This document shows, piece by piece, positions 1 to 14,196 of a DNA stretch of 64,000 nt (its first letter is position 1; every line of letters begins with the position of its first letter). The notes under the pieces were generated by a model. The model worked only from the letters and a program-made list of their open reading frames with translations, ran no database searches and had not been told where the DNA came from. Source of the DNA: Chlorokybus atmophyticus (lineage: Eukaryota > Streptophyta > Chlorokybophyceae > Chlorokybales > Chlorokybaceae). The stretch is taken from the NCBI GenBank assembly GCA_009103225.1, contig RHPI01003389.1, positions 687,559 through 751,558 on the forward strand, given 5' to 3'. A program made the position numbers and the translations under genes.

Positions 1-1718
<1,718 letters not shown>

Positions 1719-2221
1719 NGTCTCTGTCTGCTTCCTCCCTTTCACTAGCTGTTGTTGCTTGCAGGCAGTGAAGCTGTATGGTGCTAACAGGTGTTGTCAG
1801 CAATGCGTTGGCCATAACATAATACACTGGGCCTAAGCTGGCAAAGCGCAGGTATATATAATATCCTCATTTATGTTGACATCGTGTTGGGATAGTCATG
1901 CATGTTCATGGGCACATGCCATGAGCACATGCCAGAGTCTGTGCGCGTGCGTGCGCCTGCCTGCAATTGAGCACGTGCGCAAGCACGTTTGCACCGGTAA
2001 TTTTAAGCCCCCCCGATTCCTGAATTTTCAGACTGTTTGGTCTGAATAGTCAACAAAAACAGGGGTGAATAGCATAGAATACGGCGTCCCTAGCTCCTGC
2101 CTGTCAGGGTGAATATTCAGACTGTTTGGTCTGAAAGGTGTTAAAGCCTGTTCAATGTAATTGTCGGTGAATATCCCTGTGGCAATTAGATTGCACACTA
2201 GTCCTATATGTGGGGCATTTA

Positions 2222-2392
2222 TTCACTTGCAGTGGAGCTGTACATTCCACCTGTATGGTGTAGTGCTGTGACCATCACATGTACTACACCACCACTTACA
2301 GTCACCCAAAACTTTCACTTGCAGCAGAGTTGAATATTCACCCTGTATGGTGTGGTGCTGCAACTGTACTACACCACTGAATATGCACGCAT
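2222..2392. repeat. Twofold 92-bp direct repeat in the CACTA left end
   Basis: TTCACTTGCAG followed by diverged sequence and CTGTATGGTGT(A/G)GTGCTG occurs at 2222 and again at 2314. A third partial match begins near 2389. It is a subterminal repeat of the transposon with no coding content. Confidence 0.6.
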
Positions 2393-3090
2393 GTATTGTT
2401 TGAATACTCATAGTAATCTAGCCTGCACACTAAGTCCTACATGTGAGTAGTTATTTAATGGCAATGAAGTTGAACAATGGTAAGCTGCTGTTTTACGACC
2501 GTCAATGTTACTATGAATGTTCAAGTGATATTAAGTAGAACAAGACCGATATATGCAGTGCTACTAAAAATATTCACAGCAGTCCGTCCAGCCAGCCCAG
2601 CAATGTCAGCTGAATGGCAGTCGACTTACAATAACACATTCAATGCTGTCTACAACGTATGTCTGCTACCCAGAGCTGCACTTGCAGGTGGAAATCTCCT
2701 GCGGCAATATCTACTTCCTGCTGCGCCCCCGACCACCCCAACTCCCCTTCCCACGGCCTCTCCCCCGCGGTGTGGATGTGCCTTCCTTTGCTGGCAGCTC
2801 CCTCACCTTGATGGTCTTTATCAACCTAGTAGGCCAAAGTAGCAACAACCCCGCCTCGCACTCTTCACATGCATTAACCACACATGAATACGTCAGACGC
2901 AGTGTGTTGTCATAACGCACGCACAGTCAACACGCAATCATCGTTCACCTCTCAAGTGGGTCGCTTGCACTCCAACCCCATCACGCTTGAAGCTGGTTGG
3001 CAAAGGCACAACCTCTTCTTCCCCTGCACCAGGACGTCTGATCCTAGTGATGTGAAGACTGCGGCTAAACTGGACCACCATGTTACCCTC

Positions 3091-6000
3091 TCAAATCTGC
3101 TTGCCATAAAACTTGTTGACGGGCTTGATGTCGCTTACGTGCGCCTCCCCTACTGGCTCCTTGCGCCCATCGATGAACAATTTGACTTCATCACCAACCT
3201 TCATCGTCGGTGCAGTGTCATCCTTGTCGCTCAGGTCTTCCTGCGCATGCAAGTGACAAACACATCAACTGGCAGACACATACACAGATGCACTCTCCTA
3301 CATAACGCTTGCAAAAAAAAACTGCCTTTTGGGAGTCGTTGTCGCTGTCGTTGGGGCTGTTTGCATCGTCCTTAGCGCCATCTTCATCGTTAGCGTCGCT
3401 TTTATCTGTCTCGGATACTTTTGAATACGATGGCTCATCCTGTGCAACCAGGTGGCACGCCGCGTTATCAAGCTTACAATTGATAGGCATGCATGCGAGT
3501 CTGCTGCAGTGACAGCTTTTCTGCAACCAGAAGGACTCAAGAAGCCTATAAGCGCACATAGATGGTCCTTCATACCTCCTTTTGCTTGCCCCTCTTTTGA
3601 TCCAACATCTTCTCCTGCTTGCCAGGCGAGGGGCCTGCCTCTTTAGACTTGTAGGGAGCCGGAATTGAGCGATCAGTCTTTGCTTTCGTTTGGGGGCTTG
3701 ACACCTCAGTCTCCTGCTAACAGCATACACATTAGATTGTAAGCCACAACGTAATGCTATGCCATTCATTGTGAAACAGAGTGGTGCGTACATCACCAGA
3801 CACTTTGCGCTTCCCTTGCCCTCTGCCTTCCTTTTCTTTCATGAGCTCCATGACATTCGCGGCGTCCTGTGTCTACATGTGGTGCGGTTTCTGTTGCAAA
3901 AAATTGATATGCTTGTTAGATACTTGCTCCAGTCGTTATTGCATACCTTAAGTGCTGAGCTGGTATTACGCACATCAGCATCCTGTTTGGCAGGTGCCTG
4001 AACACAACAGTCATGATGACATGTAAAGGAGAGTACAAGCATTTGGCTGCTCGTGTAATGATGACAGACATCTAACCAATGAACCAGTAGCGGGTGACCT
4101 TGTGGGTTGTGGCGCAGTGCCTTCCTTGTTACCTACCGCACGCACAAGGCATTGATCAGAACAGTGTATACACAGAACCTCCCGCAGCGGCCCGCGCGCG
4201 CAAAACATGGCTCACGCTGCGAGGTGACATGTCGGTCGTCGCTGACGTTGCTGGCGGGAGGTGAACGCGTGGGCGCCGTGCATGCACAAGGGACTATCAT
4301 ACACACCTCACACCCTGCATACATAAGGCACCATTAAACACAAAGCGTTTCGTTCTCAACATAGTCATTTACCAAACCGTAGCTCACCCTATGAGGTGGC
4401 ATTCTCGACGTCGCTGGCAGAGTGGTGCAGCGAGGAGCTATCTCTTGCCTTTGACTTGTCTTTGACCTGCAATTATGCATGGCAAAGGCACTTAAGACAT
4501 GCAAACATTGCACAGACAACTCAGTCACTGCATGGCACACACCTTGTTGTTCTTGTCCCTGCGCGCTCCCTTGCGCTTTCGCGCAAACCCCCCTGCTTCA
4601 GCGCGCTCTATCATCTCCTTGTAACGTTCCCTACTCTTATGTCTCTGCCTTTCTTTGTGCTTGGCGTTGGTATATGCCTTTTTGTTGGTAAGAAAGTCCT
4701 GAATTATCATTATCATTATCGTTTTGGCCTGCACCAGGCCCAGAGTGGTGATTGCCACCGAATGCAAAATCCTTCAAGCTTAAACAATGTTGCATAACAG
4801 CTGGTGACACTCTCACAACCTTGCCAACCTTTTCATGACGGAACTCTGGATGAAGTAGATGCCAGCATGTAACTGCAAGAGCAAACTTAAGTGGGTCCTG
4901 CTTCGTATGAGTCTTCCCCGGTAGCAAACGACAGTACTCATAGCAAATCCGGCCCTTGTCCGCCAGCTTTGTAATATCGCGGCGATCACTGGTATGATGC
5001 TGGCCACGCCAATAAAGGACCTTTAGTGCCTGCACAGTGCAAGTATTGCATACTAGAGCTCTGTTACAACAATATCAACAGTGTGAGTTGCTTGTGCAAA
5101 CCTCAGAAATCAAGACAGATTTCGGCAGCACATGCTGATATCGACAGTGGTTGCTTGCACATCATTGTAAGCTCACTTTCAAGGGCATCATTGCTGTGGT
5201 CTCAAGGTCGCGGAGGTGAGCCGTCTCCTCAGATTTTTCCCACTCATGCTGGAGCTGCTCATCTGATGGTGCACCAGCACTTTTGCCCCAGATCTCATCG
5301 TCCAAGTTTTCCCAGCCTCCACTCATGTCGCTAGACCGCCCACCAGACGTCGTGCCTGACATGACCACTGCTCCACCTGTGTATTGAGTAGGTCAAACTA
5401 GTGGGTCGAACTGCTTGTCAAGCTGTGCACAACCGCAACACTGTTCAACCAGATACCCTTAACATCAAACCCAGCCCCGTACAGACCCATAGCAACGCTA
5501 CCGGCACCACAAAAGATATCCAATGCGCGTGGCCTGTAACGTCTACCGCTTGAGTCGCATGGTGTGCGAGTTACGAGAAGGGGTGGTGGCCTGGGCCAAC
5601 GATCGAGCTCGCGACCAGGCAAGTCTTGCAGTCTCAGACAGCTTTGACCACCAACTCGAACCATCACTGCAACGACATCTTGCATGCTGTAACCCTCACG
5701 CACAGCTGCTTTTTTCCAGTTTTTCAACAAGATGTGGTGCAGCCGCGGGTCCTTATCGTAATCGTCGTGCTCGATGGTATTTCCTGAGCCACATGTTTTA
5801 CTGAGCCAGTGCTTGCGTGAACACGCGCACGTACATCACATACTCTGCATTATTTGGACACATGTACCTGTGTTGGCATTGAAAGTAATGATGCGGCCTG
5901 CATACCAGGTGCTCATTCTAGGCCAGTATACCACGACGCGGCTTGCTACCAAAGACTGCCCCTCATCAACAATCTCCTTTCGCCACGCAGTTATTATCGC

Positions 6001-6500
6001 GGTATCGTCAACTGCGTCAACTACTGCTACATTCCCCTTCAACATTGAAAAGTGAGTTGCTTACGTATGAGAGCGCTGTTTGTGCGCCAAAACAGGACAG
6101 TTCAACTCACTTTGTTGTTGTGATCATGTTAAACTGTGGACTTGCCGCGACCGTTGCGCGCGAGCTGACGTCGCACCACATCACACTCCTGCCCATCCTG
6201 ATATGCTCAAGGCTGGGCCCAAGGCAGGTGATCCATGAGCTCGCCGTCCCACTCAAACTTAGAGAGCGAGCATTGCAGGCAAGTGCATTCCTCGACAAAG
6301 AAGTCTGGCTTTATGCATTTTGCTAGAAGCCTGCACTGCCTCACATTATCTCCACGGGCCTTATGGTGCCAGCAGGCTTCATAGAAGCCATACTGCTCAC
6401 TGTACAGCTTGCACTTCTCTTCATGCTGTTGCAGCCGTTTCAAGTTGCCGTTTCTAACTAAGTATGCTCTGCAGAAACTGCACACCTTGACGCCGCACAT
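3091..6500 (-). CDS. CACTA minus-strand gene: zinc finger, Tudor-like and C5-methyltransferase motif I
   Basis: This is a multi-exon gene model with phase-consistent exons. 6500-about 6207 is Cys-rich, with a C-x2-C...H-x4-C finger. About 6045-5868 plus the start of 5783-5457 form a Tudor-like fold signature (VYWPRMSTWYAGRI, then HDDYDKD after the intron). The rest of exon 5783-5457 ends in ALDIFCGAGSVAMGL and GAGFDVK, which match methyltransferase motif I. Further exons are 5376-5177, 5029-4829, 4728-4543 (basic, coiled-coil-like) and 4466-about 4389. 3713-3576, 3439-3323 (very acidic) and 3240-3091 may belong to the same gene or to a second one. The donor of the first exon was not resolved. 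The PCQ catalytic loop (motif IV) was not found, so enzymatic activity is not supported. By position it is the counterpart of the TnpA-type accessory gene of EnSpm elements; that role is inference. Confidence 0.45.
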
Positions 6501-6896
6501 GCTGCCGCCACGCAAACTACCATTCAAACCCTAGTAGCTGATGCACTTCACGGAAGAAAAACTGGAGCACGTACGCAAACTACAGAGCACATCCGGATTG
6601 AAGCCGCGGCTTATATTGAATCTGGCTTTCAGTTTAGGATTGACGGTTCCAAACCCTAATTCTACAACAGCGATGCTAGAGCGGCGGCGAAGGCGGCGGT
6701 ATCAGCGGCGGCGGCGGCGGTATCAGGTCAGGGCTCTAGATAGTTTGGTGGTTGTATGCCAGGATAATAGTTGACTAAACATCTTTGTAGCATGAGCTAC
6801 AATCGTAGGTGTTTCTGCGAAGATTGCTAAGGGAGCAAAGTGTTCACACACAAGCACATCACTAGGGCCAAAAACCATGAGTACCATCGCACAAGG
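6501..6896. promoter_or_regulatory. Divergent intergenic region inside the CACTA element
   Basis: It lies between the likely starts of the minus-strand gene (ATG at 6500) and the plus-strand transposase (possible ATG at 6897). It contains a GGC-rich tract at about 6676-6725. No TATA box is evident. A shared promoter is inferred from orientation only. Confidence 0.3.
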
Positions 6897-9800
6897 ATGT
6901 GGATGGGCACTCCTAAAGCTGTTGAACCGCAATACCGTGATCTTCTCGAACCCGATGAACTTGAAGAAGCTGACGCTGTTATTGCTGCTGCATCCTCGCA
7001 CATGCTGTCAGGTACAAGAGTAATCTTCCTGAGTTGGTGTACTTCATCAACAGGCTGTCTGATTACCAAGCTTGCCTGCTTCAGATGATGCTGTCCATCA
7101 CACTGAAACACTTCATGCATGGAACTACGCTGCTGAACAACTGCACCGAGCCACGCCATTGCAAACGAGTGTTGCATCTCATGTCAATGTTGCACATTAC
7201 ATGCGCCCAGCAGGTACGACCCAATCTAATTGCAAGTTGATTGCTTACGTCATTGTCCATGTGCCAGTGCATTTATTCGCATTGACAGGATGTCATTCGT
7301 GTGATCATGGGGAACAGAGCGAATTGCACCCAGCATTCTCTGGAAGTGAGCATTCTGTATCGCGAGGATATCAAGGTGCCAAAACTCCAGAATACACAGT
7401 TCCGCACGAGCATGATATGCCAGCGCACTCCCCCTCAACCGCTAATGAAGTACATGCGGAGCAAGTTGATAGTGATGGTGATGGCGTAGACCAAGACTCC
7501 GATACCGATGTGGAGTCGCTGCAGTATGACACTCATGGTGATGACGATGCAATGTTGCTTGACAAGGTGAATGCTGCGCTGTTGGACAATGTAAGCAACC
7601 CTATCGTTGCCGGCTCTCGTACAACCCCTTTGAACATTTCCATGCTGCTATTGGTTCTCGCTCAGCTACATCGAATACCCTTCAACTTCATGAACAAACT
7701 GCTAAGGTTGGTGGGCAAGAGGTTTGCAAAATTATATAACACACATTCTGCAAAGACATCAATGTCCAATTTCCAATTGAACCTGACTTTATGTGCCAGG
7801 TTGGGCGTGATGTTGTTTTGTCCAAGGAGAATCAGATGCCAGGCAGCATGCAAGAGCTACTGAAATGCCTTGCAAGCCTCAACATGGGCTTCCACGCGTA
7901 TGACGCCTGTTGGTGTGATCACATGGTGTATTATGGCCGACATGCCAACAGGAAATTTTGCAAAGGTCAGCTATTGTAGCATTTCTTGTGTGATTGAGTT
8001 GTCATGGGATCACCTGTCAGCATGCAAACTACCTATGGCCTGCAGTCTGCAAGGCTCCTCGCCACCGCAACATTGGAGGCCGACAAGTTCCTTGGAAGAT
8101 TGCACGTTACTTTGACGTGCCTGCTGCTGTGAGGTCTCTTTACCAAAAGCCTAGTGTCGCTTTGGAGATGACAGCGCACACCAATCGCAGTGAGGATGGG
8201 GTTATACGATCCATACACGATATGTATATGGCAGTGTGGATTGACTAGTTGATGCCCAATGCAGCCTGAATTCTTATATGTTTACTATTATTCATGTGGT
8301 TGCTGCTGTCAGACTCGCCAATGTTCAAGCATACAGAAGAACGCTACATCCGGTTTATTAAAGAACCGCGTAATGTGCGGCTGGCAATGTTTATTGACGG
8401 GATGAGCCCTTTCAAAGATCCGCACAAAGGTAGTGATTGTGCCTTTTACCTGTGCTGTCATTGCAGTGTGTAAATTCACAGTAGGCAGTGATCGAGGTGT
8501 TTGTGGACTTGCAGGGAATTATGAATTATGAATTTTGGCTTGTCACAATCTCTGTGCTGAACCTGCCCATTGCCAAAATGCACAAGATCGACACTACCTT
8601 TCTAGCTGCGGTGATACTTGGTCCCAAACAGCCAGAGAATCTACAGGCCTATCCCAAGCCAATCATTGACCAGTTGGGAACCCTTTGGGAAGGTATGGTT
8701 TCAATGTAGTTGAAACAAGCCAGCTCTTGATATATTAGACATGCTCTCAAATTGCTCTGGACTGGAATGTGTAGGGCATCTCAGCTGCCGGTGTTTGTTG
8801 TAGGCATCGACATATATGACGGTTACCGCGACGAAGTTTTCCGGTGCAGATCTATCTTGAAGATTGTAATCCATGATTACCCATGTACGCAAGCAGCAAG
8901 TGTTGGCCATCAGTGTCTATGAATGTACTATCTGACTGGTATGGCAACCATGTTTGCCTTCTCTAAAACATGTAATGATGGTTGCGCAGCTCTGGCAAAA
9001 GCCGCCATGCAGATGGCTCATGGAGCCATCTTTGGCTGTTCCAAATGCGAGTGCAGTGGAGAACATGTGGAACTCCTCAAAAAGGTGATTTATCAAGGCT
9101 ACCGCCGGTACTTACCAGATGACCATCCCTACCGAGTTGATGAGCGTTGGCCCCAACCAGAACACAGACCTCCACCTCCCATGCGGACTGCAGAAAGTGT
9201 GTACCGGTGAGCAACCAATCAATTGACATAGCTGAACGTAGCTATGTCAATCAAGCTTCACCAATGGATGCCATGTGATCAGGTACGCCATGACATCCCG
9301 CAACAGCAAGCGACCACTTCACTCCAAGAAACATCCATCAAAGTCCTCCGGAATCCTTAGCCTAAGCTGTTTTCACGACCTTCCCTATTTGATGCCTTTA
9401 CAGAAATCTGTAAAAGGTCATGTGATTGGCCCTATGCACATTTTTGCCAATCTCGCAACCAATTTGGCCAATCTGCTTGCTGGATTGCGCGACAGCAATG
9501 AGGCTCGAGAAGACCTGCAGCAGCAAGGTCGTATGCCAAAACTCCGGCTACAGGTATTGCAGGCTTATGCGACACTTGTGATGACTGCCTGCCAACTCGT
9601 GTGACTTTGTGATGATGCGTTGCAGACAGAGATGATGGCGAAAGACGGAAAGGAAGTTGCAGTTAAGGTCAAACCTCAGGCTTCATGGGCAATCACGGAT
9701 GCAGGGCTGGTTGAGCAATTACTCTCAGGCGTGAGGGTTCCAAGCACTTTCGGCTCCAAGCTGCAATCTTTCACCAAGCATTTAGGTGAGACAACCACCA

Positions 9801-12161
9801 TGGTCCTCAACTGCGTGCAAATCAACTCAGTGTCCTTGCATTGCACATTGTGTCTATTTTTAACAATCTGATGTGATGAGCACACAGGCTCGATGAAATC
9901 GCACGACAAGCACAACTTGTGGTCCGTGATTTTTCAGTACGTGCTGCGCTCTGCTCGTGACATTGGAGAAGATCAGAAGAAAACAATCCTCAAACTCTGC
10001 AACATCTATCAGCGGCTGACTGCATTGGAAGTGAAGCAGTCACACCTTGAAAAACTGCAGGTTTGGGCTTTAACTATACCTTCCATGTGTATGCTTAGCT
10101 TCTGCAGGTTGCATGACTTGCATTATTCATTGCAGGTGCTGGTGCATGAGGCACAGAATGAGGTGGAGCTGTTGTTCCCGCGGACTTCGCTCACAATGAT
10201 GCTGCACCTCCTTGGCCATCTACCAGAGCAATGCATGTGGCTTGGTCCGGTGCGTGATCACTGGGAGTGGGCCGACGAACGATTCATGCAGTGGGTGAAG
10301 CGCATGATTTTTGCCAGGCAGCATGTGGAAGCAAGCATCTGCAAAAGGCAAGTCTGGGCCAACTAAAAGTTGCATGCAACCTTTTTCGTACTCTCGTTCT
10401 TTGACTTGTGTTAGCTGCAAGTTATGTCTGCAGATACTCCATCCAGCTCATGTTGAACACTTACATGGACACCTTAAAGAGGCTTTTCTTCGGCATCAGT
10501 CTGCGATCGGGCAAGGAGCGAGATGATGATGACTATGTCCTTTGCGGGCGCAGACACCGTGTTGAGTGTGAGAAAGATAGCAAGATCAGGCAGGAGCTGG
10601 AGTGGTGGTTGGCCGAAAATGACGATGAGTACAGGCAGCTAAAAGAGTAAGTTGCTTTAGCAATCGTTGTTTGGTACGCAATGTCCCCTGCACATTGTGA
10701 CTCCACAATGGGTTGGTAAACAGAGAATTCAGTCGGGCTGTTCAAAAACGGCGGAAGACATGTGAAAGGGCCCAAGCACAAGGGAATCTCGTGGCCAGTG
10801 ACATGGAGCACATGACTGAGCTGCATCATTGGCGTGGACCTGATAAGGAGCTTACAAAACACGAGATGGAGCTGTTGAGTGGTCCCATTTTTCCAAAGTA
10901 CATCATAAGGTACTACAGAGCGCGCTACAAGGACATTGGCCAGTTTAGAGCAGAGGACACTGAGAAGAAGCTCCGCACTATGGACTGCGGAGTGGTTACC
11001 GTTGGGCGTGACTCAAATGACCCAACCAAGAAGATCCACTAGTATGGCAGGGTGCGATCTTTTGATGTTGTCGTGGTAGCCGGTTGGGAGCACCAGCTCC
11101 TCAGAGCGAGGTGGTACATGAGCAACCAGGTGCAGCACATGGGAGGCTTTGCAATCCTGAGGAAAGACAAGCCCCGCTTTGCAGAACAAACCTACCTTGA
11201 TTGCAACCTAGTAAGTAGGTGTGTTGCAGCGGTTTTTACGAGTTGATGGTCGAGTGAGATTGGGTGATACATGTCCTTGCTGGCAGGTCAAGGGCCAGTG
11301 GTTTGAGGGTATTGACCCGTATGACACCAAAATAACAGTAGCGCTTGTCAAAGATCAGCGAAGCCTCATGTGCCGAGGTGTGCACCGCGACACTCCGGTG
11401 AGAGCAGACTTATTTGTGAGAATCTGGGTGTCCTCATAGTTCCCGGGTCTTGGCATCACATACAACCATCTTGTGTACATGCATATGGTGCAGGGTGACC
11501 ACAGCGAAACCAACAGCGCTTCGAGCGAGGTGTCATGGACCACACGCCGTGACTGGCATTTTGAGTATATGAGGTACTCTTTGCTATTGTGATGCTGCAT
11601 ATACCTATTGTTGTGTGACTGCAGATCTGGGCACCTAACTTTGGTTTGCATGATGAGACCGGGGCTAGAGCTGGATGCATTGGAGAATCGTGAACACGAA
11701 GACTATTGCTTTGTCTGCAAGGATGGCGGTAACATATTCGGCTGTGATGCAGAAGGCTGCTGGAAGAGCTACCACGCACGCTGCGTCACTGTACCACCTG
11801 TGGAAGATGACCATTGGGAATGCCCAAGGCACAAGTAAGCTTCAGTATCTAGTGAATGCATGGTGTCTGAAGTCGACAAGTCTCAAAATGATCACTGAAA
11901 CGCAGGTGCCATGTGCACAGATACAATGAACCAGCTCGACAAGTGTGCGCGACATGCCCAAACAGCCTCTGTCAACGTCATGCTGTTGGTAACATCTTTG
12001 CGGTCACATGCTCGCAATGCGCTGCGTACGAAGAAGGTGGGACTCCGGCACAGCTTCCAAGGGATAGCCTCGCGCGTCGTTCTCTGCCGGGCAGCAGCGG
12101 TAGGGTTTCACAACCACCGACTGAGAGCGTGGGTAAAAGATTTGTTCAAGAGTGCGGGGAT
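6897..12161 (+). pseudogene. TNP2 transposase with C-terminal PHD/C5HCH module
   Basis: The exons follow the order of the TNP2 (Transposase_21) family. An acidic N-terminal region comes first. Then come HTNRSEDGVIRS, the block FIDGMSPFKD with the first catalytic Asp, ILGPKQPEN, VIHDYP, and the zinc knuckle FGCSKCEC followed by GYRRYLPDDHPYR (about 9030-9140). A DUF4218-like part (LLGHLPEQCMW) and a DUF4216-like part (11040-11390) follow. At 11699-12150 a PHD finger (CFVCKDGG...CWKSYHARC...CPRHK) and a second Cys/His set (CATCPNSLCQRH, then CSQC) are added; these are not usual in plant TNP2. An in-frame TAG lies at 11040-11042. The reading frame is interrupted at 12161 by the nested element and resumes at 14197, so PHD and Ulp1 appear to belong to one gene. 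The true start is uncertain. Confidence 0.8.
9222..9251. repeat. 12-bp perfect inverted repeat in a transposase intron
   Basis: ATTGACATAGCT and its exact reverse complement are separated by 6 bases. It lies in the intron that follows the exon ending near 9209. Confidence 0.75.
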
Positions 12162-12574
12162 CACACGGATTGACGTTCGGCGACCATGCATGGTCCTTCC
12201 ACGGACCCCGCGGGCCATACATGGTCCGTCCCCGCGGACCACGAGTGTCTGGTCCGCGAGGGACGGACCGTCTATGGTCCTTTTTGGGCCCCAACACCTG
12301 GCGCGCAGTCGCGCACCACATATGGTCCGTGCCGCACCTTGTATGGTGCGGCACGGACCAGTACTCTACGCTGGTTCCTGGATGCGGACCAGGAGTAAGC
12401 CCGCGGCTCAGCGGCCCGGCAGCCGCGCACCGTACATGGTCCGTGCCGCACCATGTATCGGGCGGCATGGACCAGCAATGTTGCTGGTTGGCGGCCTTGC
12501 AGGGCGCGCTAGACGTGTACCATGACTGAAGTATTGTTATTGCATTGTGTGTATCATCATTTAATCAATGACAG

Positions 12575-13640
12575 GCCGCACCGACTGTCGCCGCTTACCA
12601 TAAAGTGGACAGTCGCAAATGGTCGGCGGCTGTCAATGTATGTTGACAGCCGGCTGTCCATGTACATTTTAACTTGACAGCCGCCGACCAGTTGCGGCTG
12701 TCCACTTGTGGCCTATATATGTATATATGGATATGTGTATATATATAGATATATGTGTATATATACACACATATATATATGTATATATATATGCGCATAT
12801 ATACATATGTATACATACACATATGTGTGTGTGTGCATGTAGGTGTAGGCTTAAGGCATTTACGAGCAAAAATTGTCGACATATTGCACCGCAATTTGCA
12901 GCCTTGCAATTACTTCATACCTATAATTTTATGTACATACATTGTTGTAAGTATATTGATGCGCGTACACATGTGCATTTAGACCTGTTATATATATATG
13001 CAAAATTGCGTACGTTTAAAGTACTGTATAACAACATGAATATACAAAGTATTATAATTATTCATAATAAAATTAGCGTAAATACTAATGTTAAATTTAC
13101 ATCCATGCGTAGCGCGTGTTTATTATATTATATATATTTTGTTGGTCATCACATTATCATAATGTTCACAACCGTTAATATCATGCCATGAATACATATG
13201 TTGATGCTGTTCGTATGTTGCATTAAGGGTAGTTTATAGTAAGTTTAATGTAACGGTTTATATGAAACGAAAGCAATGTCAGATGTTATGACTTATAGCC
13301 TTACTTGTATAACCTCATTAATGGCCTATAAAAGCCTCATGCGACCACAGCATCATCGACAGCCCGATAAGGTACACTGGCTGCATTGACAGTCGCAATC
13401 TGGCTACTATCGCTAAGCATTGTCACAATGACAGCCCCTAACAAGTCTACAAATTGTACTGGCCTATTAACAACCGCCGAGTTCGCGGCTACCGGTATGT
13501 AGTTTACCACCGTCCATGTAACTGGTACAGCCTATGAATGCTACAGTTGCATGGGCTCAGCCTATGGGCCTATCAAAGTGACAATCTCGACTGTCCATCG
13601 GCAATTACTGCCGCCGGCCAACAGTCGCCAAGCGGCGCAT
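12575..13640. repeat. Inner block bounded by GACAGYCG motif clusters
   Basis: GACAGTCG/GACAGCCG-type motifs in both orientations cluster at 12575-12710 and again at 13359-13630. A 650-bp AT-rich middle with TA/CA microsatellite sequence (12714-12835) lies between them. They lie inside the two GGACCAT clusters. This could be a third nested element, but no clear terminal repeats or target duplication were found. Confidence 0.35.
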
Positions 13641-13687
13641 GCAACACTATATGACATAGGTTGCCATGCGACCCTACCGGTACGTGC

Positions 13688-13757
13688 ACTTGTAGCTTAG
13701 TGGTTAGGGCGTCGTCTTTGATATGCTAAAGGTGCTGGGTGCGAATCCGGCCGATGC
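13688..13757 (+). other. tRNA-like sequence with A and B boxes
   Basis: TAGCTTAGTGGTTAGGG matches an RNA polymerase III A box. GGTGCGAATCC, about 45 bases later, matches a B box (consensus GGTTCGANTCC) with one change. The T stem can pair (GCTGG with CCGGC), but the anticodon stem does not pair convincingly. It is more likely a tRNA-derived (SINE-like) relic than a working tRNA. Confidence 0.45.
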
Positions 13758-14196
13758 GTGTGTTCTTGACTAATCATTCCACTAACGTCGCGGAGTTGGC
13801 CGCGGCCTCGTGCGCCGCAGGTTGGGTGTGGCCGGTGCCGCCGGCAAAGATATCTCAACTTTTACTGCATTTGCACTCATATACACATTGGTCCATAATA
13901 AAATACGGTCCATGGTCCGCTGGCCGGACCAGTTATGATTGAAGTATTGTAATAACATGATTTAATCCCTTGTCCGATGGCCGGACCATACCTGGTCCTG
14001 ATGCAACAATAATCGGCCGGACCTTGAGTGGTCCGTACTAAGGAACAATGGTACCATTCACGTCATATTCGGACCATGAATGGTCCGACTGTCCATGAAA
14101 GCCGGACCATACATGGTCCGTCAATTTCACTTAGCAGGGGAAAATCCCGGTCCTGCGTCACGGACCATTCATGGTCCTTGAACGTCAATCCGTGTG

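Larger units (their letters stand above)
12162..14196. mobile_element. Nested non-autonomous CACTA-like element, 2.0 kb
   Basis: The ends are exact 17-bp inverted repeats starting CACACGGATTGACG. Both continue into GACCATG and ATGGTCC with few mismatches, giving about 38 bp of similarity. The 3-bp direct repeat GAT flanks it (12159-12161 and 14197-14199). Many copies of GGACCAT/ATGGTCC, often paired as palindromes, fill about 12180-12480 and 13900-14180, like the subterminal arrays of CACTA elements. The interior is AT-rich and has no transposase. The insertion splits an exon of the host CACTA gene. The host frame is continuous (…ECGD | EDMS…) if the element and one GAT are removed. Confidence 0.88.

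Noticed and set aside
12152-12529. Overlapping open frames rich in MVRHGP/YGP on both strands
   Set aside because: They arise from the GGACCAT/ATGGTCC transposon repeats, not from a protein.
12714-12835. TA-rich stretch considered as promoter or origin
   Set aside because: It is a TA/CA microsatellite in the nested transposon with no associated gene.
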